A DNA stretch of 8,175 nucleotides from Candidatus Roizmanbacteria bacterium CG_4_10_14_0_2_um_filter_36_35 (GCA_002792355.1 PFOE01000099.1:1-8175), one strand, 5' to 3'. Positions 1 to 5,717 are shown, counted from the first letter of the stretch. Numbers and translations are program-made. Notes: generated from the letters alone by a model not told the origin.

Positions 1-435
1 GTTTTCTTATGTTCAAAGTATACTTCCGAGCAGATGATAAAGCAGGGGAAAGGCGGGAAGATAATTAATATTACTTCGATCGATGCTCTTCATCCGTCAT
101 CTGTTGGTTTAGCTCATTACGATGCTTCCAAACACGGCGTCTGGGGATTCACAAAAAATTTAGCTCTGGAGTTAGCGCCTCATAAAATCTGGGTCAATGC
201 GGTGGCGCCGGGCGGAATTTCCACTCCTGGAGTGGCAAAAATGCAGTCGGGAATGAAAATGCCGGCTGGAGTTGAAATGGCCAAGGTGCTGGAGGCTTTT
301 ATGGGTAAAATTCCCATGCACCGGATGGGCGAGCCGGATGACATCGGTAAGGTTGTTTTGTTTTTAGTAAGCGAAATGTCTTCCTACATGACGGGCAGCC
401 AGATTGTGGTTGACGGAGGAGTGTTGTTGTCGTAA
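1..435 (+). CDS. Short-chain dehydrogenase/reductase (SDR), C-terminal part, 5' end outside the window
   Basis: This is the catalytic half of a classical SDR, an NAD(P)H-dependent oxidoreductase that works on alcohols or ketones in the cytoplasm. The frame is open from base 1, so the Rossmann glycine motif lies upstream of the window; the ATG at 34 is internal. Counting from the first codon, the catalytic serine is in NITS (residue 26), and Tyr40 and Lys44 form the YxxxK motif in HYDASK. The segment VNAVAPGGI and the end GSQIVVDGG are typical of FabG and glucose-1-dehydrogenase-like members. The motifs seen are intact, and the stop is TAA. Substrate cannot be told from this part: 3-oxoacyl-ACP reductase and sugar dehydrogenase are both possible. 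The next gene converges on it with a 5-base gap. Confidence 0.93.
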   Translation, partial: VFLCSKYTSEQMIKQGKGGKIINITSIDALHPSSVGLAHYDASKHGVWGFTKNLALELAPHKIWVNAVAPGGISTPGVAKMQSGMKMPAGVEMAKVLEAFMGKIPMHRMGEPDDIGKVVLFLVSEMSSYMTGSQIVVDGGVLLS

Positions 436-440
436 ATTTA

Positions 441-708
441 TTACTCGTCGAAGGTTTCAAAGATTTTATTTTTCTTTTTGGTCGCCTTACATCTTATTAC
501 TCCATAAATAAAAACGGCAATTGAGACCGGCATGAAAAGCCAACTGATAATAACCAATAGGGGAGAGTTGAAAAGTTTTATTAAAGTTATACCGATAACG
601 GTCATTGTTAAAGAGGTCCTTAAATAGGCCAAAAGAGTTCTTTCGATTGCCAAGTTGGTTCTCTGCCGCCAGTCGATCGCGACTTGAATAGTTATTGTTA
701 GTATTCAT
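441..708 (-). pseudogene. DUF202 family membrane protein, disrupted by an apparent 2-base deletion
   Basis: The DUF202 signature is split between two frames. From the ATG at 708 the protein reads up to RDRLAAE (residue 16, codon 663-661). The family motif then continues in another frame as RTNLAIERTLLAYLRTSLTM, starting at base 662. In related proteins as I recall them, RDxLAxxRTxLAxERTLLAY is one continuous stretch. The two parts join exactly if one AG unit is restored in the AG repeat at 660-664, giving an 89-residue protein with two predicted membrane helices (TVIGITLIKLF and LVIISWLFMPVSIAVFIYG) and a basic, lysine-rich tail. DUF202 proteins are small inner-membrane proteins without an assigned function. 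A rescue start at TTG 653 would give 70 residues without the N-terminal part. The ATG has an extended -10 box six bases upstream. Sequencing or assembly error is the main alternative to a true mutation. Confidence 0.78.
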
Positions 709-734
709 AAAAAGATTATAACAGAAGCCAATCT

Positions 735-929
735 TTATTTTTTAGCCTTAGACACCTTAAGGATGTCTGGAGTTTTACTTAATTCCTGATTTTTTCTTTG
801 CTTTTCTTTAATCAAACCAGCTATATAGAGATATGCAGCTGTGAGAATAACAATTGCTGAACCGCCAATCGCTTTTATTTCGGTAGCATTTTCAACGATC
901 CAACCCATCAATCCACCGTTTTCTTTCAT
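735..929 (-). CDS. Small single-helix membrane protein, unknown function
   Basis: This is a 64-residue protein that I do not recognise. It has one hydrophobic segment, about residues 21-40 (IGGSAIVILTAAYLYIAGLI), followed by a strongly basic tail ending in KVSKAKK. A single-pass membrane protein with a cytoplasmic lysine-rich tail is the likely topology. It begins three bases after the stop of the five-helix membrane gene, and a GGAG about 11 bases upstream of ATG 929 could act as a ribosome binding site, so it is probably cotranscribed with that gene. ATG 908 (MGWIV) is an alternative start. Tight packing and correct membrane-protein composition support a real gene despite its size. Confidence 0.6.
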   Translation of the reverse strand: MKENGGLMGWIVENATEIKAIGGSAIVILTAAYLYIAGLIKEKQRKNQELSKTPDILKVSKAKK

Positions 930-932
930 AGG

Positions 933-1406
933 CTAAATTTCTCCACCCATGAGGCTAAAAATAGATAAAGTAAAGCTGACTAAAATCAGAGTGTAGTAAT
1001 AAAGCCAGGGTTTTTTGGTGTGGTAAAAATAATAGAGAAGACCGAAGGTTGTTAAACCACCAAGTAAATAAGCAATAATTGGCCAGCGATAGAAAAACAT
1101 TCCTAAACTGACAAAAACGACTGCCAAGGGTACAGTCATATAGATCGATTTTAAAAGCGTTTTTAGTTTAGAGCGAAAAACAAACAAGGAGATTATTCCA
1201 ATAACAATAACAAACAGTCCATGCATTAATGGCGGTAACCAACTAAAGTTTCTCATCAAATCAACCTGTGTAAAAAGTTTTATAAACCAATCTATTAAGC
1301 TTTGGAAGAAAAAGTCCTAAAGAAAGGCGAGATTCAAAAGAATAAAACCAAAAACGGCAACGGCAATTGCCGATAAAATATTTTTGACAACAGGATTTTT
1401 AAACAC
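933..1406 (-). pseudogene. Five-helix membrane protein interrupted by an in-frame TAG
   Basis: The frame from GTG 1406 to the TAG stop ending at 933 would give a 157-residue protein, but codon 30 (1319-1317) is TAG. Upstream of it the frame reads KNPVVKNILSAIAVAVFGFI and so on, a clear membrane helix. Downstream it continues as DFFFQSLIDWFIKLF, an amphipathic segment, then four more hydrophobic helices (for example PPLMHGLFVIVIGIISLFVF) and the end LMGGEI. The hydrophobic pattern runs across the stop, and GTG 1406 overlaps the preceding gene by eight bases, so the upstream part looks coding. A truncated 108-residue protein could still start at TTG 1259 or ATG 1256. The family is unknown to me. 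The stop could be a recent nonsense mutation, a base error, or read through. Confidence 0.62.
1317..1319 (-). other. In-frame TAG codon inside the membrane protein gene
   Basis: TAG separates two parts of one hydrophobic reading frame. A single C-to-T change from CAG, or other one-base changes, would create it. Confidence 0.75.
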
Positions 1407-1737
1407 CGTTATTATTAGCTGCTAAATAGTTAAAGGCATAAAAATAGTTTTTTGTTGGAGTCTCTTTTGATTGATAAATATTATCTCCCCAAAGATAGTC
1501 GACCAAAACTTCACGTAGTCGGCAGAGTTCTTTTAGACGCTTGATATTTTTTGGATCGGAAATTGTCATATCAAGAAGCTCAAGCATCCTCTCAAATGCC
1601 AATTGCGAATATTCTCTGTTTCTTTTTTTCTTCCAGTTAATCGCTCTTTCTACCTCACTGCCGATATTAGCCATCTGTTGGTAAAAAGAAAAACTATACC
1701 AACGTGAATTTTCTAAATCTTTATGAAATTTTTTCAT
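1399..1737 (-). CDS. Conserved helical protein, partner of DUF5674, unknown function
   Basis: This 112-residue protein looks almost entirely alpha-helical and has no signal peptide or membrane helix. Notable stretches are FHKDLENSRWYSFSF near the start, IGSEVERAINWKKKRN (about residues 25-40), LAFERMLELLDMTI, and LKELCRLREVLVDYLWGDN. I recall close relatives in other Patescibacteria, often beside DUF5674, but no named domain. The helical pattern resembles small HEPN-like or four-helix proteins, but the HEPN RxxxxH motif is not visible, so this is only a structural guess. Its ATG overlaps the DUF5674 stop as ATGA, and its own stop overlaps the GTG of the next gene by eight bases, which implies translational coupling across three genes. 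Confidence 0.8.
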   Translation of the reverse strand: MKKFHKDLENSRWYSFSFYQQMANIGSEVERAINWKKKRNREYSQLAFERMLELLDMTISDPKNIKRLKELCRLREVLVDYLWGDNIYQSKETPTKNYFYAFNYLAANNNGV

Positions 1738-2078
1738 TTAATAATTAATTTATTAACAATAACAATGATTCTTTTTTGAATTTCTATACTGTTAATACCT
1801 CGGGTTCTATTACCGAAAGAGGGACGAAGATTAATCATCGAATCAAACTCAATCCACTCTTTTTTCCCATACAAGTCAGGATAGAGATTAATTCCCCAAA
1901 GATTTTCCTGTTTTGAACCTTTAGACAATAATAAAGCTTCCTCATCAGAGTGAAGGTCGCTGTCGACGACAAGAATTTCTTTTTCTACATCAATGACCGC
2001 TTTGATAAGATTACCGAATCTTGACTGGGCAATTTTTTTCAGTTCATCTAAAGACACTTTATTTATAATAATTTGCAT
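1734..2078 (-). CDS. DUF5674 family protein
   Basis: This 114-residue soluble protein matches what I know of DUF5674: a start of the type I.KxSLDELKKIAxxRFG, then KAVIDVEKEILVVDSDLHSD, the conserved DEEALLLSKGSKQENLWGIN (residues about 46-65), WIEFDSMINLRPSFGNRTRG, and an end of the type IVNKLI. The many conserved acidic and asparagine residues suggest an enzyme or ligand-binding fold, but no function is established to my knowledge. It is the first gene of the minus-strand cluster. A candidate promoter, ATTACA - 17 bases - TAAAAT, lies six bases upstream of the ATG, which suggests a leaderless transcript. Its stop is TGA, overlapping the next ATG, so TGA is an ordinary stop here. Confidence 0.85.
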   Translation of the reverse strand: MQIIINKVSLDELKKIAQSRFGNLIKAVIDVEKEILVVDSDLHSDEEALLLSKGSKQENLWGINLYPDLYGKKEWIEFDSMINLRPSFGNRTRGINSIEIQKRIIVIVNKLIIK

Positions 2079-2084
2079 ACAAAT

Positions 2085-2113
2085 ATTTTAATAAATTATC
2101 TCATATTTGTAAT
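2085..2113 (-). promoter_or_regulatory. Candidate promoter of the DUF5674 cluster
   Basis: ATTACA (2113-2108), a 17-base spacer and TAAAAT (2090-2085) lie six bases before the ATG at 2078. The -35 element overlaps the extended -10 of the divergent tRNA-Leu promoter, so the two promoters probably compete. Confidence 0.5.
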
Positions 2114-2121
2114 GATATAAT
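2113..2121 (+). promoter_or_regulatory. Extended -10 promoter of tRNA-Leu
   Basis: The sequence is TGATATAAT, a consensus -10 box with the TGn extension, 15 bases before the tRNA. No good -35 box is seen, which is acceptable for an extended -10 promoter. Confidence 0.7.
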
Positions 2122-2136
2122 TTAATTACTCAATAT

Positions 2137-2217
2137 GCCGCAGTGGCGGAATGGCAGACGCGCACGGTTCAGGGCCGTGTTCCTTACGGAGTAGAGGTTC
2201 AACTCCTCTCTGCGGCA
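2137..2217 (+). tRNA. tRNA-Leu (CAG anticodon)
   Basis: This 81-base class II tRNA decodes CUG. The acceptor stem GCCGCAG pairs with CTGCGGC over seven base pairs, and the discriminator base is A, as expected for leucine. The anticodon stem CACGG/CCGTG encloses the loop TTCAGGG, with anticodon CAG at 2170-2172. A short variable arm (TCC-ttac-GGA) precedes the T arm AGAGG/CCTCT with loop TTCAACT. CCA is not encoded, so the end must be added by a nucleotidyltransferase. Confidence 0.97.
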
Positions 2218-2237
2218 CATTTTTTGTTAGCTAAAAT

Positions 2238-2263
2238 TAGCAAGGGTTTATAAACTCTTGCTA
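2238..2263. promoter_or_regulatory. Near-perfect 26-bp palindrome, candidate operator over the -35 box
   Basis: The left arm TAGCAAGGGTTTA and the reverse complement of the right arm, TAGCAAGAGTTTA, agree at 12 of 13 positions. The last six bases (TTGCTA, 2258-2263) are the -35 box of the next gene, which encodes a helix-turn-helix protein. This placement suits a repressor site, perhaps for autoregulation. A tRNA-Leu terminator is less likely, because no T run follows and there is no natural loop. Confidence 0.55.
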
Positions 2264-2286
2264 TAAATAATTATTTTGTCTATAAT
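2258..2286 (+). promoter_or_regulatory. Promoter of the HTH gene
   Basis: TTGCTA (2258-2263), a 17-base spacer and a perfect TATAAT (2281-2286) lie six bases before ATG 2293. Transcription would begin at or next to the start codon, giving a leaderless mRNA. Confidence 0.75.
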
Positions 2287-2292
2287 TTACTT

Positions 2293-2904
2293 ATGAAATT
2301 TTATGAAAAAAGAATAGTTGAAAAAGCTCGACTTGCTAGAAGAAAAGGACTATCATTAAGAACAATTGAAAAACAATTAGGTGTTCCCAACAGTACAATA
2401 TCCAAATGGGTTAGAGATATTAAATCGGATAATCATTTCTACATGAAAGCTCGTTTGTTAGAAGAAGAAAATAAAAATATATCAACCTATTTGTTGAGAA
2501 ATTATAAAATTGACAAAGATCAGGCAAAAATATTATTAAGTTTATTATATTGGTGCGAGGGTTCAAAATATCCGGCAACTAACTGTGTAGCTTTTTCAAA
2601 CAGCGATTATGTTTTAATAAAAACTTTTATTAGGCTTATGAGAAAAGGATTTGATATAAAAGAGAATAAATTTCGAGTTCGCCTGCAGTTACATTCCACA
2701 CATGATATTAAAAAGGAAAATATTTTTTGGAGTAACCTTTTAAAGGTACCATTAAGCCAATTTGGGAAACCAACTGTAACTATTCCTAAAAACAAAAGAA
2801 AAAGAACTAACTATCGAGGCACGTGCACAATTAAATATTATGATGTAAAATTACTACTGAATATAACTGGTATTTATGAAACGTTTGGAAAGAAATTTGT
2901 TTAA
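2293..2904 (+). CDS. Helix-turn-helix protein with a LAGLIDADG-like C-terminal domain (inferred)
   Basis: The 203-residue protein starts with a helix-turn-helix, about residues 20-42 (LSLRTIEKQLGVPNSTISKW), of the kind used by resolvases and small regulators. The rest resembles a widespread, unnamed family with LLYWCEGSK (residues 83-91), NSDYVLIKTFIRLMRKGFDI, FRVRLQLH (127-134), a W in IFWSNLL, and YRGTCTIKYYD (174-184). The 'NSD-x-LIK-x-F' and 'R-x-R-x-x-x-H' pattern looks like half of a LAGLIDADG fold, which in WhiA has become a DNA-binding regulator. No acidic LAGLIDADG catalytic motif is clear, so a regulator is more likely than an active nuclease. It is lysine-rich and uses AT-rich codons. 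It has its own promoter under a palindrome, sits between two tRNA genes, and its TAA is directly followed by tRNA-Ser. Confidence 0.75.
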   Translation: MKFYEKRIVEKARLARRKGLSLRTIEKQLGVPNSTISKWVRDIKSDNHFYMKARLLEEENKNISTYLLRNYKIDKDQAKILLSLLYWCEGSKYPATNCVAFSNSDYVLIKTFIRLMRKGFDIKENKFRVRLQLHSTHDIKKENIFWSNLLKVPLSQFGKPTVTIPKNKRKRTNYRGTCTIKYYDVKLLLNITGIYETFGKKFV

Positions 2905-2994
2905 GGAGGAGTCCGATAGCTGGTCAATTCGGGGAGTTTGCTAAACTCCTGAGTCGCAAGACTCGCGTGGGTTCGAATCCCACCTCCTCCGCCA
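2905..2994 (+). tRNA. tRNA-Ser (GCT anticodon), CCA encoded
   Basis: This 90-base class II tRNA decodes AGC/AGU. The acceptor stem GGAGGAG pairs with CTCCTCC, followed by G73 and a genomic CCA. The anticodon stem GGAGT/ACTCC encloses TTGCTAA, with anticodon GCT at 2940-2942. The long variable arm GAGTC-GCAA-GACTC marks it as serine, and the T arm is GTGGG-TTCGAAT-CCCAC. It begins on the base after the TAA of the upstream gene. I see no strong separate promoter, so it may be cotranscribed and released by RNase P. Confidence 0.97.
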
Positions 2995-3187
2995 AAGCCT
3001 TGAGGTTCTAACAGACCCACAGGCATAGCAGAAAAGCCCCATGGTGCTTGTTAAACAGGCTTGATTTGGACATTTTCAGGTTTTGTATCCTGGAGAAGAT
3101 AAAAATCATCGAAGCCAATAATTATCATTTTTCCCTCAAAATCTCTCTAAAATCGTCAAAAACATCTCAATCTTTATCTGATTCTAG
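2995..3187. other. Non-coding stretch without recognised features
   Basis: There is no start codon, tRNA, terminator or known RNA that I can support between tRNA-Ser and the truncated dehydrogenase. The N-terminal dehydrogenase domain would be expected here, but none of the three plus-strand frames resembles it. On the minus strand there are short peptide-like pieces such as VFDDFREILREK, interrupted by stops, which may be a gene remnant but are too weak to name. Confidence 0.5.
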
Positions 3188-3724
3188 ATATCCTGTAAAA
3201 AGCAAGGAAAACAGTTTGGGATCATTGGTCTCGGGAGGATCGGTAGCCGAGTGGCGGAAATCGCCTTGGGCTTTGGCGCAAAGGTATCTTATTGGTCAAA
3301 AAACAAAAAAAAGGAAATGGAGAAAAAAGGAATAAAATATAAAACTATTGACAAATTAATTCCAAAATGTGATTTTCTCTCTCTTCATTTAAGTAAAACC
3401 AAAGAGACCGAAGGAATCCTGAATAAAAAACGAATGAACTCAATTAAAAAAGGTGCGGTCGTAATTAATGTGGCGCCGATGGAATTAGTTGACCTTTCCG
3501 CTTTGACAAATCGATTAAAAAAAGTCGATATGACTTTTATCTTTGACAATCCGGATGAGATGGAGAAAAAAGATGTAGAGAAGTTAGCAAAATATAAAAA
3601 CTGCATTGTCTATCCACCGATTGGCTTTATCACTGATGAAGCCACTGTTTTGAAAAAAGAAATTTTTGTGAGCAACCTCGAAAACTTCCTCAAAGGCCGT
3701 CCGAGTAACCAGGTTAATTCGTAA
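3188..3724 (+). pseudogene. D-isomer-specific 2-hydroxyacid dehydrogenase, NAD-binding domain only, N-terminus missing
   Basis: The frame opens after a TAG at 3185-3187 and reads QFGIIGLGRIGSRVAEIALG, the Rossmann GxGxxG motif of D-2-hydroxyacid dehydrogenases. CDFLSLHLSKTKETEGILNK, GAVVINVAPMELVD and the end ENFLKGRPSNQVNS follow. The usual N-terminal part of about 100-140 residues, before the Rossmann fold, is absent. There is no ATG, GTG or TTG ahead of the glycine motif; the first normal start, GTG 3251, lies behind it. Two catalytic positions also differ: the usual Arg of ARGELVD is replaced (APMELVD), and the His of TPHI is a Pro (YPPI). I recall CPR relatives that share these two changes, so that may be a subfamily trait, whereas the missing N-terminus looks like damage. 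The stop lies inside a short tandem repeat. Confidence 0.75.
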
Positions 3725-3747
3725 TCCGTAATTCGTAATTCGCAATC
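3713..3747 (+). repeat. Short 7-base tandem repeat (GTAATTC type)
   Basis: About five degenerate units (GTTAATTC, GTAATCC, GTAATTC, GTAATTC, GCAATC) follow one another. They supply the dehydrogenase stop codon (TAA at 3722) and run up to the next promoter. Similar intergenic repeats occur in other Patescibacteria as I recall. Confidence 0.7.
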
Positions 3748-3755
3748 AAATAATA

Positions 3756-3761
3756 TAAAAT
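3756..3761 (+). promoter_or_regulatory. -10 box of the histidine phosphatase gene
   Basis: TAAAAT (overlapping TATAAA at 3754) lies seven bases before ATG 3769, in the leaderless position. No convincing -35 box is seen; its place is taken by the tandem repeat. Confidence 0.5.
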
Positions 3762-3768
3762 AGACTTC

Positions 3769-4380
3769 ATGAAAAACATCTGTACTTTATACCTCATCCG
3801 TCATGGAGAGACCGAGTGGAATGTGAAAAAATTGTTACAGGGTCATACTGACATTCCTTTAAATAAAAAAGGTGAAATCCAAGCAAGACAATTAGCAAGA
3901 AAGTTTGCCCAAACCCACTTTGACGCGGTTTTTTCCTCAGATTTAATTAGGGCAAAGAGAACTGCCGAGATTGTTACTCAAGAAAAAAAATTAGCAATTT
4001 TTACAACAAAAGCCTTAAGAGAAAGAAATTTTGGCCAATATGAAGGTAGATCATTTGTTCAGAAAAAAATATCAACATTAATTGGTAAACTTGAAGCGGA
4101 GACTAAAACTATCATAAAGGAACCATTTGAAAACAATGAGATATTAATGATGAGATTTTCTACTTTTTTAAGAGAAACAGCGGTTGCTTATTTAGGAAAA
4201 ACTGTCTTGATCGTTAGCCACGGAGGGCCAATGAGGCACTTTCTTGCCTGTCTTGACCCTGAACATTATAGAGAAGAATTAGGAAGAGTGAGAATTAATA
4301 ACTTAGCTTATTTTAAGATTAAAAGTGATGGAATAGATTTTTTTCTTGAAGAAGTTTCCGGAGTAAATATAGAGAGATAA
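3769..4380 (+). CDS. Histidine phosphatase (phosphoglycerate mutase-like) family protein
   Basis: This 203-residue cytoplasmic enzyme transfers or removes phosphoryl groups through a phosphohistidine. All core elements are present: LIRHGETEWN with the nucleophile His12 and Arg11, the phosphate-pocket Arg61 in SSDLIRAKRTAE, the acid/base Glu85 in LRERNFGQYEG, and the second His151 in IVSHGGPMRHF. The length is normal for the 2,3-bisphosphoglycerate-dependent or CobC/PhoE-like branch. The sequence alone does not separate a mutase from a broad phosphatase; the short form without the glycolytic insert favours a phosphatase. ATG 3769 fits both the motif position and the -10 box. The gene ends one base before the stop of the convergent metallopeptidase, leaving no room for a terminator outside coding sequence. 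Confidence 0.93.
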   Translation: MKNICTLYLIRHGETEWNVKKLLQGHTDIPLNKKGEIQARQLARKFAQTHFDAVFSSDLIRAKRTAEIVTQEKKLAIFTTKALRERNFGQYEGRSFVQKKISTLIGKLEAETKTIIKEPFENNEILMMRFSTFLRETAVAYLGKTVLIVSHGGPMRHFLACLDPEHYREELGRVRINNLAYFKIKSDGIDFFLEEVSGVNIER

Positions 4381-4381
4381 A

Positions 4382-4750
4382 TTAAAATATATTTTTCAGA
4401 ATTTTTTCAACTTCCCGGTCGCTTATTTCGTAATAGCGGCCGCGGTGAGATAACAAAGCTCCTGAGAATGTTTTTGGAATATGCATTAGTTCATGAATTA
4501 AGGTTTTGACTTTGTCACGGTCGGATAATTTATCAAATCTTTTGGCATTGACTTCGATAATATAGTTTGGCTCGATTCCGACTACCTCATGAAATATCTT
4601 TGCCATTCCCCAGATTCTCGCTACCGCTCTGGTTTTAGCATCAAAACTGCGGATGCAGTGGATTTGGTTTGGTTTAATGTGGGTAAATTTTAATTCTTTT
4701 ATCAAAACCCTGATCTGCCTTTTTATCTCCGGAGCTTTTTTATACTGCAC
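4382..4750 (-). CDS. Putative zinc metallopeptidase with HELMH motif
   Basis: The 122-residue protein has the gluzincin motif HELMH at residues 86-90, followed by IPKTFSGALLSHRGR with a further His at 102 as a possible third zinc ligand. The preceding segments ARIWGMAKIF and PNYIIEVNAKRFDKLS match a small putative metallopeptidase family known from archaea, phages and CPR bacteria (the type described as PF18894, from memory). It has no signal peptide or membrane helix, so it is probably cytoplasmic; the substrate is unknown. GTG 4750 is the only usable start, since TAG lies four codons upstream, and it has an extended -10 box six bases before it. It diverges from the 4825 gene. Confidence 0.82.
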   Translation of the reverse strand: MQYKKAPEIKRQIRVLIKELKFTHIKPNQIHCIRSFDAKTRAVARIWGMAKIFHEVVGIEPNYIIEVNAKRFDKLSDRDKVKTLIHELMHIPKTFSGALLSHRGRYYEISDREVEKILKNIF

Positions 4751-4756
4751 CCAATC

Positions 4757-4765
4757 ATTCTAACA
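4757..4765 (-). promoter_or_regulatory. Extended -10 box of the metallopeptidase gene
   Basis: TGTTAGAAT reads on the minus strand, six bases before GTG 4750, again in the leaderless position. It supports the GTG start. A -35 box is not clear. Confidence 0.55.
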
Positions 4766-4786
4766 AAAAATATTTTTCTTAGCATC

Positions 4787-4815
4787 TTTACATTTATACA
4801 CAGACGTGAGATAAT
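4787..4815 (+). promoter_or_regulatory. Promoter of the 4825 gene
   Basis: TTTACA (4787-4792), a 17-base spacer and GATAAT (4810-4815) with a TGn extension form a near-consensus promoter. It ends nine bases before ATG 4825 and lies back to back with the metallopeptidase promoter. Confidence 0.7.
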
Positions 4816-4824
4816 TACCATTAA

Positions 4825-5717
4825 ATGATAGTTACTCTAAAAGAAAGACTAATTATTGAAAAGCAGATTCCAATACAAGCAATAAATACAGAACCAAAAG
4901 AAAAAAGGTTAACAATAGACCCTTTTTCTTTACCTCCGATTAGAGATGTGTTTGAACCGCTTATTAGTGTAGAAACAGTCAGATTTAATCCTTTTAATGG
5001 CGAAGTTTTTGTTCTTGGGCAAAAAAATGAACAAAACCAGACAGAAATTGACAACCTTGATCCGAAAAAACAAAGTTTTTGGTTGAACTATTCCCGTTTA
5101 GATGATGCCTGCTCTGCTTGTAAGGGATTTTACACTGAGCGAGGCAGGTCGGGTTTAGTTGAAAACACTGAAGAGGTAATTGATTCTGTTATTGGCAACC
5201 TTCCTCAGTTATCAGAAGCGAAGCTTAATGAATCAATAGTTTTAGAGTTAATTACAGATATTCACTCAAAACTATTATCAAAAGGGATAATTTTTGAAGG
5301 GGAGAATTACGAGTATTTTAGACGAGCTCTTTATTATTTTCGAGGGATTAGAAGGTGGTATTACTCTGAAGAGGAAAAAAAGTCACGATTGGTAGCAGCT
5401 TTCCTAAACATTGTTAATGATCTGATTGGAGAAAAAGGAAAAGATCCGGAAGACTATTCACCGACTTTAGTAAATCTTTAACCGATCCAAAATTTATCCA
5501 GCCTCATGACTATAATTTACAACAATTAAAAGAAAGACTGTTAGGATCCTTTAATAAATATTTTCGTTTTCCAATTTTCAGGTGCGCTCCTGTTAAACAA
5601 TCTGCAGAAGAAATAAAAAAATCCTGTTTGAAAATAATTAAGCTAATAGATACTTTTAGCGATTATTATCCAGGGCGTGTAGTCGACGAAGTAAAAAAAA
5701 TAACAAGATTAACTTAA
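4825..5717 (+). pseudogene. Unknown protein, about 297 residues, split by an apparent 1-base deletion
   Basis: From ATG 4825 the first frame gives 218 residues ending at TAA 5481. The adjoining frame, open from 5421 to TAA 5717, then continues for about 80 more coding-like residues (KSLTDPKFIQPHDYNLQQ to VVDEVKKITRLT) with no start codon of its own. Restoring one T in the run at 5466-5468 gives DYSPTFSKSLTDPKF and a single 297-residue protein. I do not recognise the family. It is soluble, with a CxxC in DACSACKGF, an aromatic stretch YEYFRRALYYFRGIRRWYYS, and a helical C-terminal half. The CxxC alone does not establish zinc or redox function. The shift could also lie in the A run near 5432-5436. 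Its last codons overlap the stop of the convergent phosphoribosyltransferase by two bases. Confidence 0.65.

Noticed and set aside
2607..2795. Minus-strand ORF within the HTH gene
   Set aside because: It is a shadow of the plus-strand coding sequence and has no independent signal.
2905..3250. Integrated element with att duplication at tRNA-Ser
   Set aside because: No repeat of the tRNA 3' end is found in the window and no integrase gene is present.
3236..3300. tRNA-like start (GCCGAGTGGCGGAA resembles the tRNA-Leu 5' part)
   Set aside because: There is no matching acceptor, anticodon or T arm downstream; the bases encode the conserved GRIGSRVAEIA of the dehydrogenase.
3048..3335. 95-codon plus-strand ORF
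   Set aside because: It overlaps the dehydrogenase Rossmann motif in another frame, has no family resemblance, and ends in a lysine/arginine-rich shadow translation.
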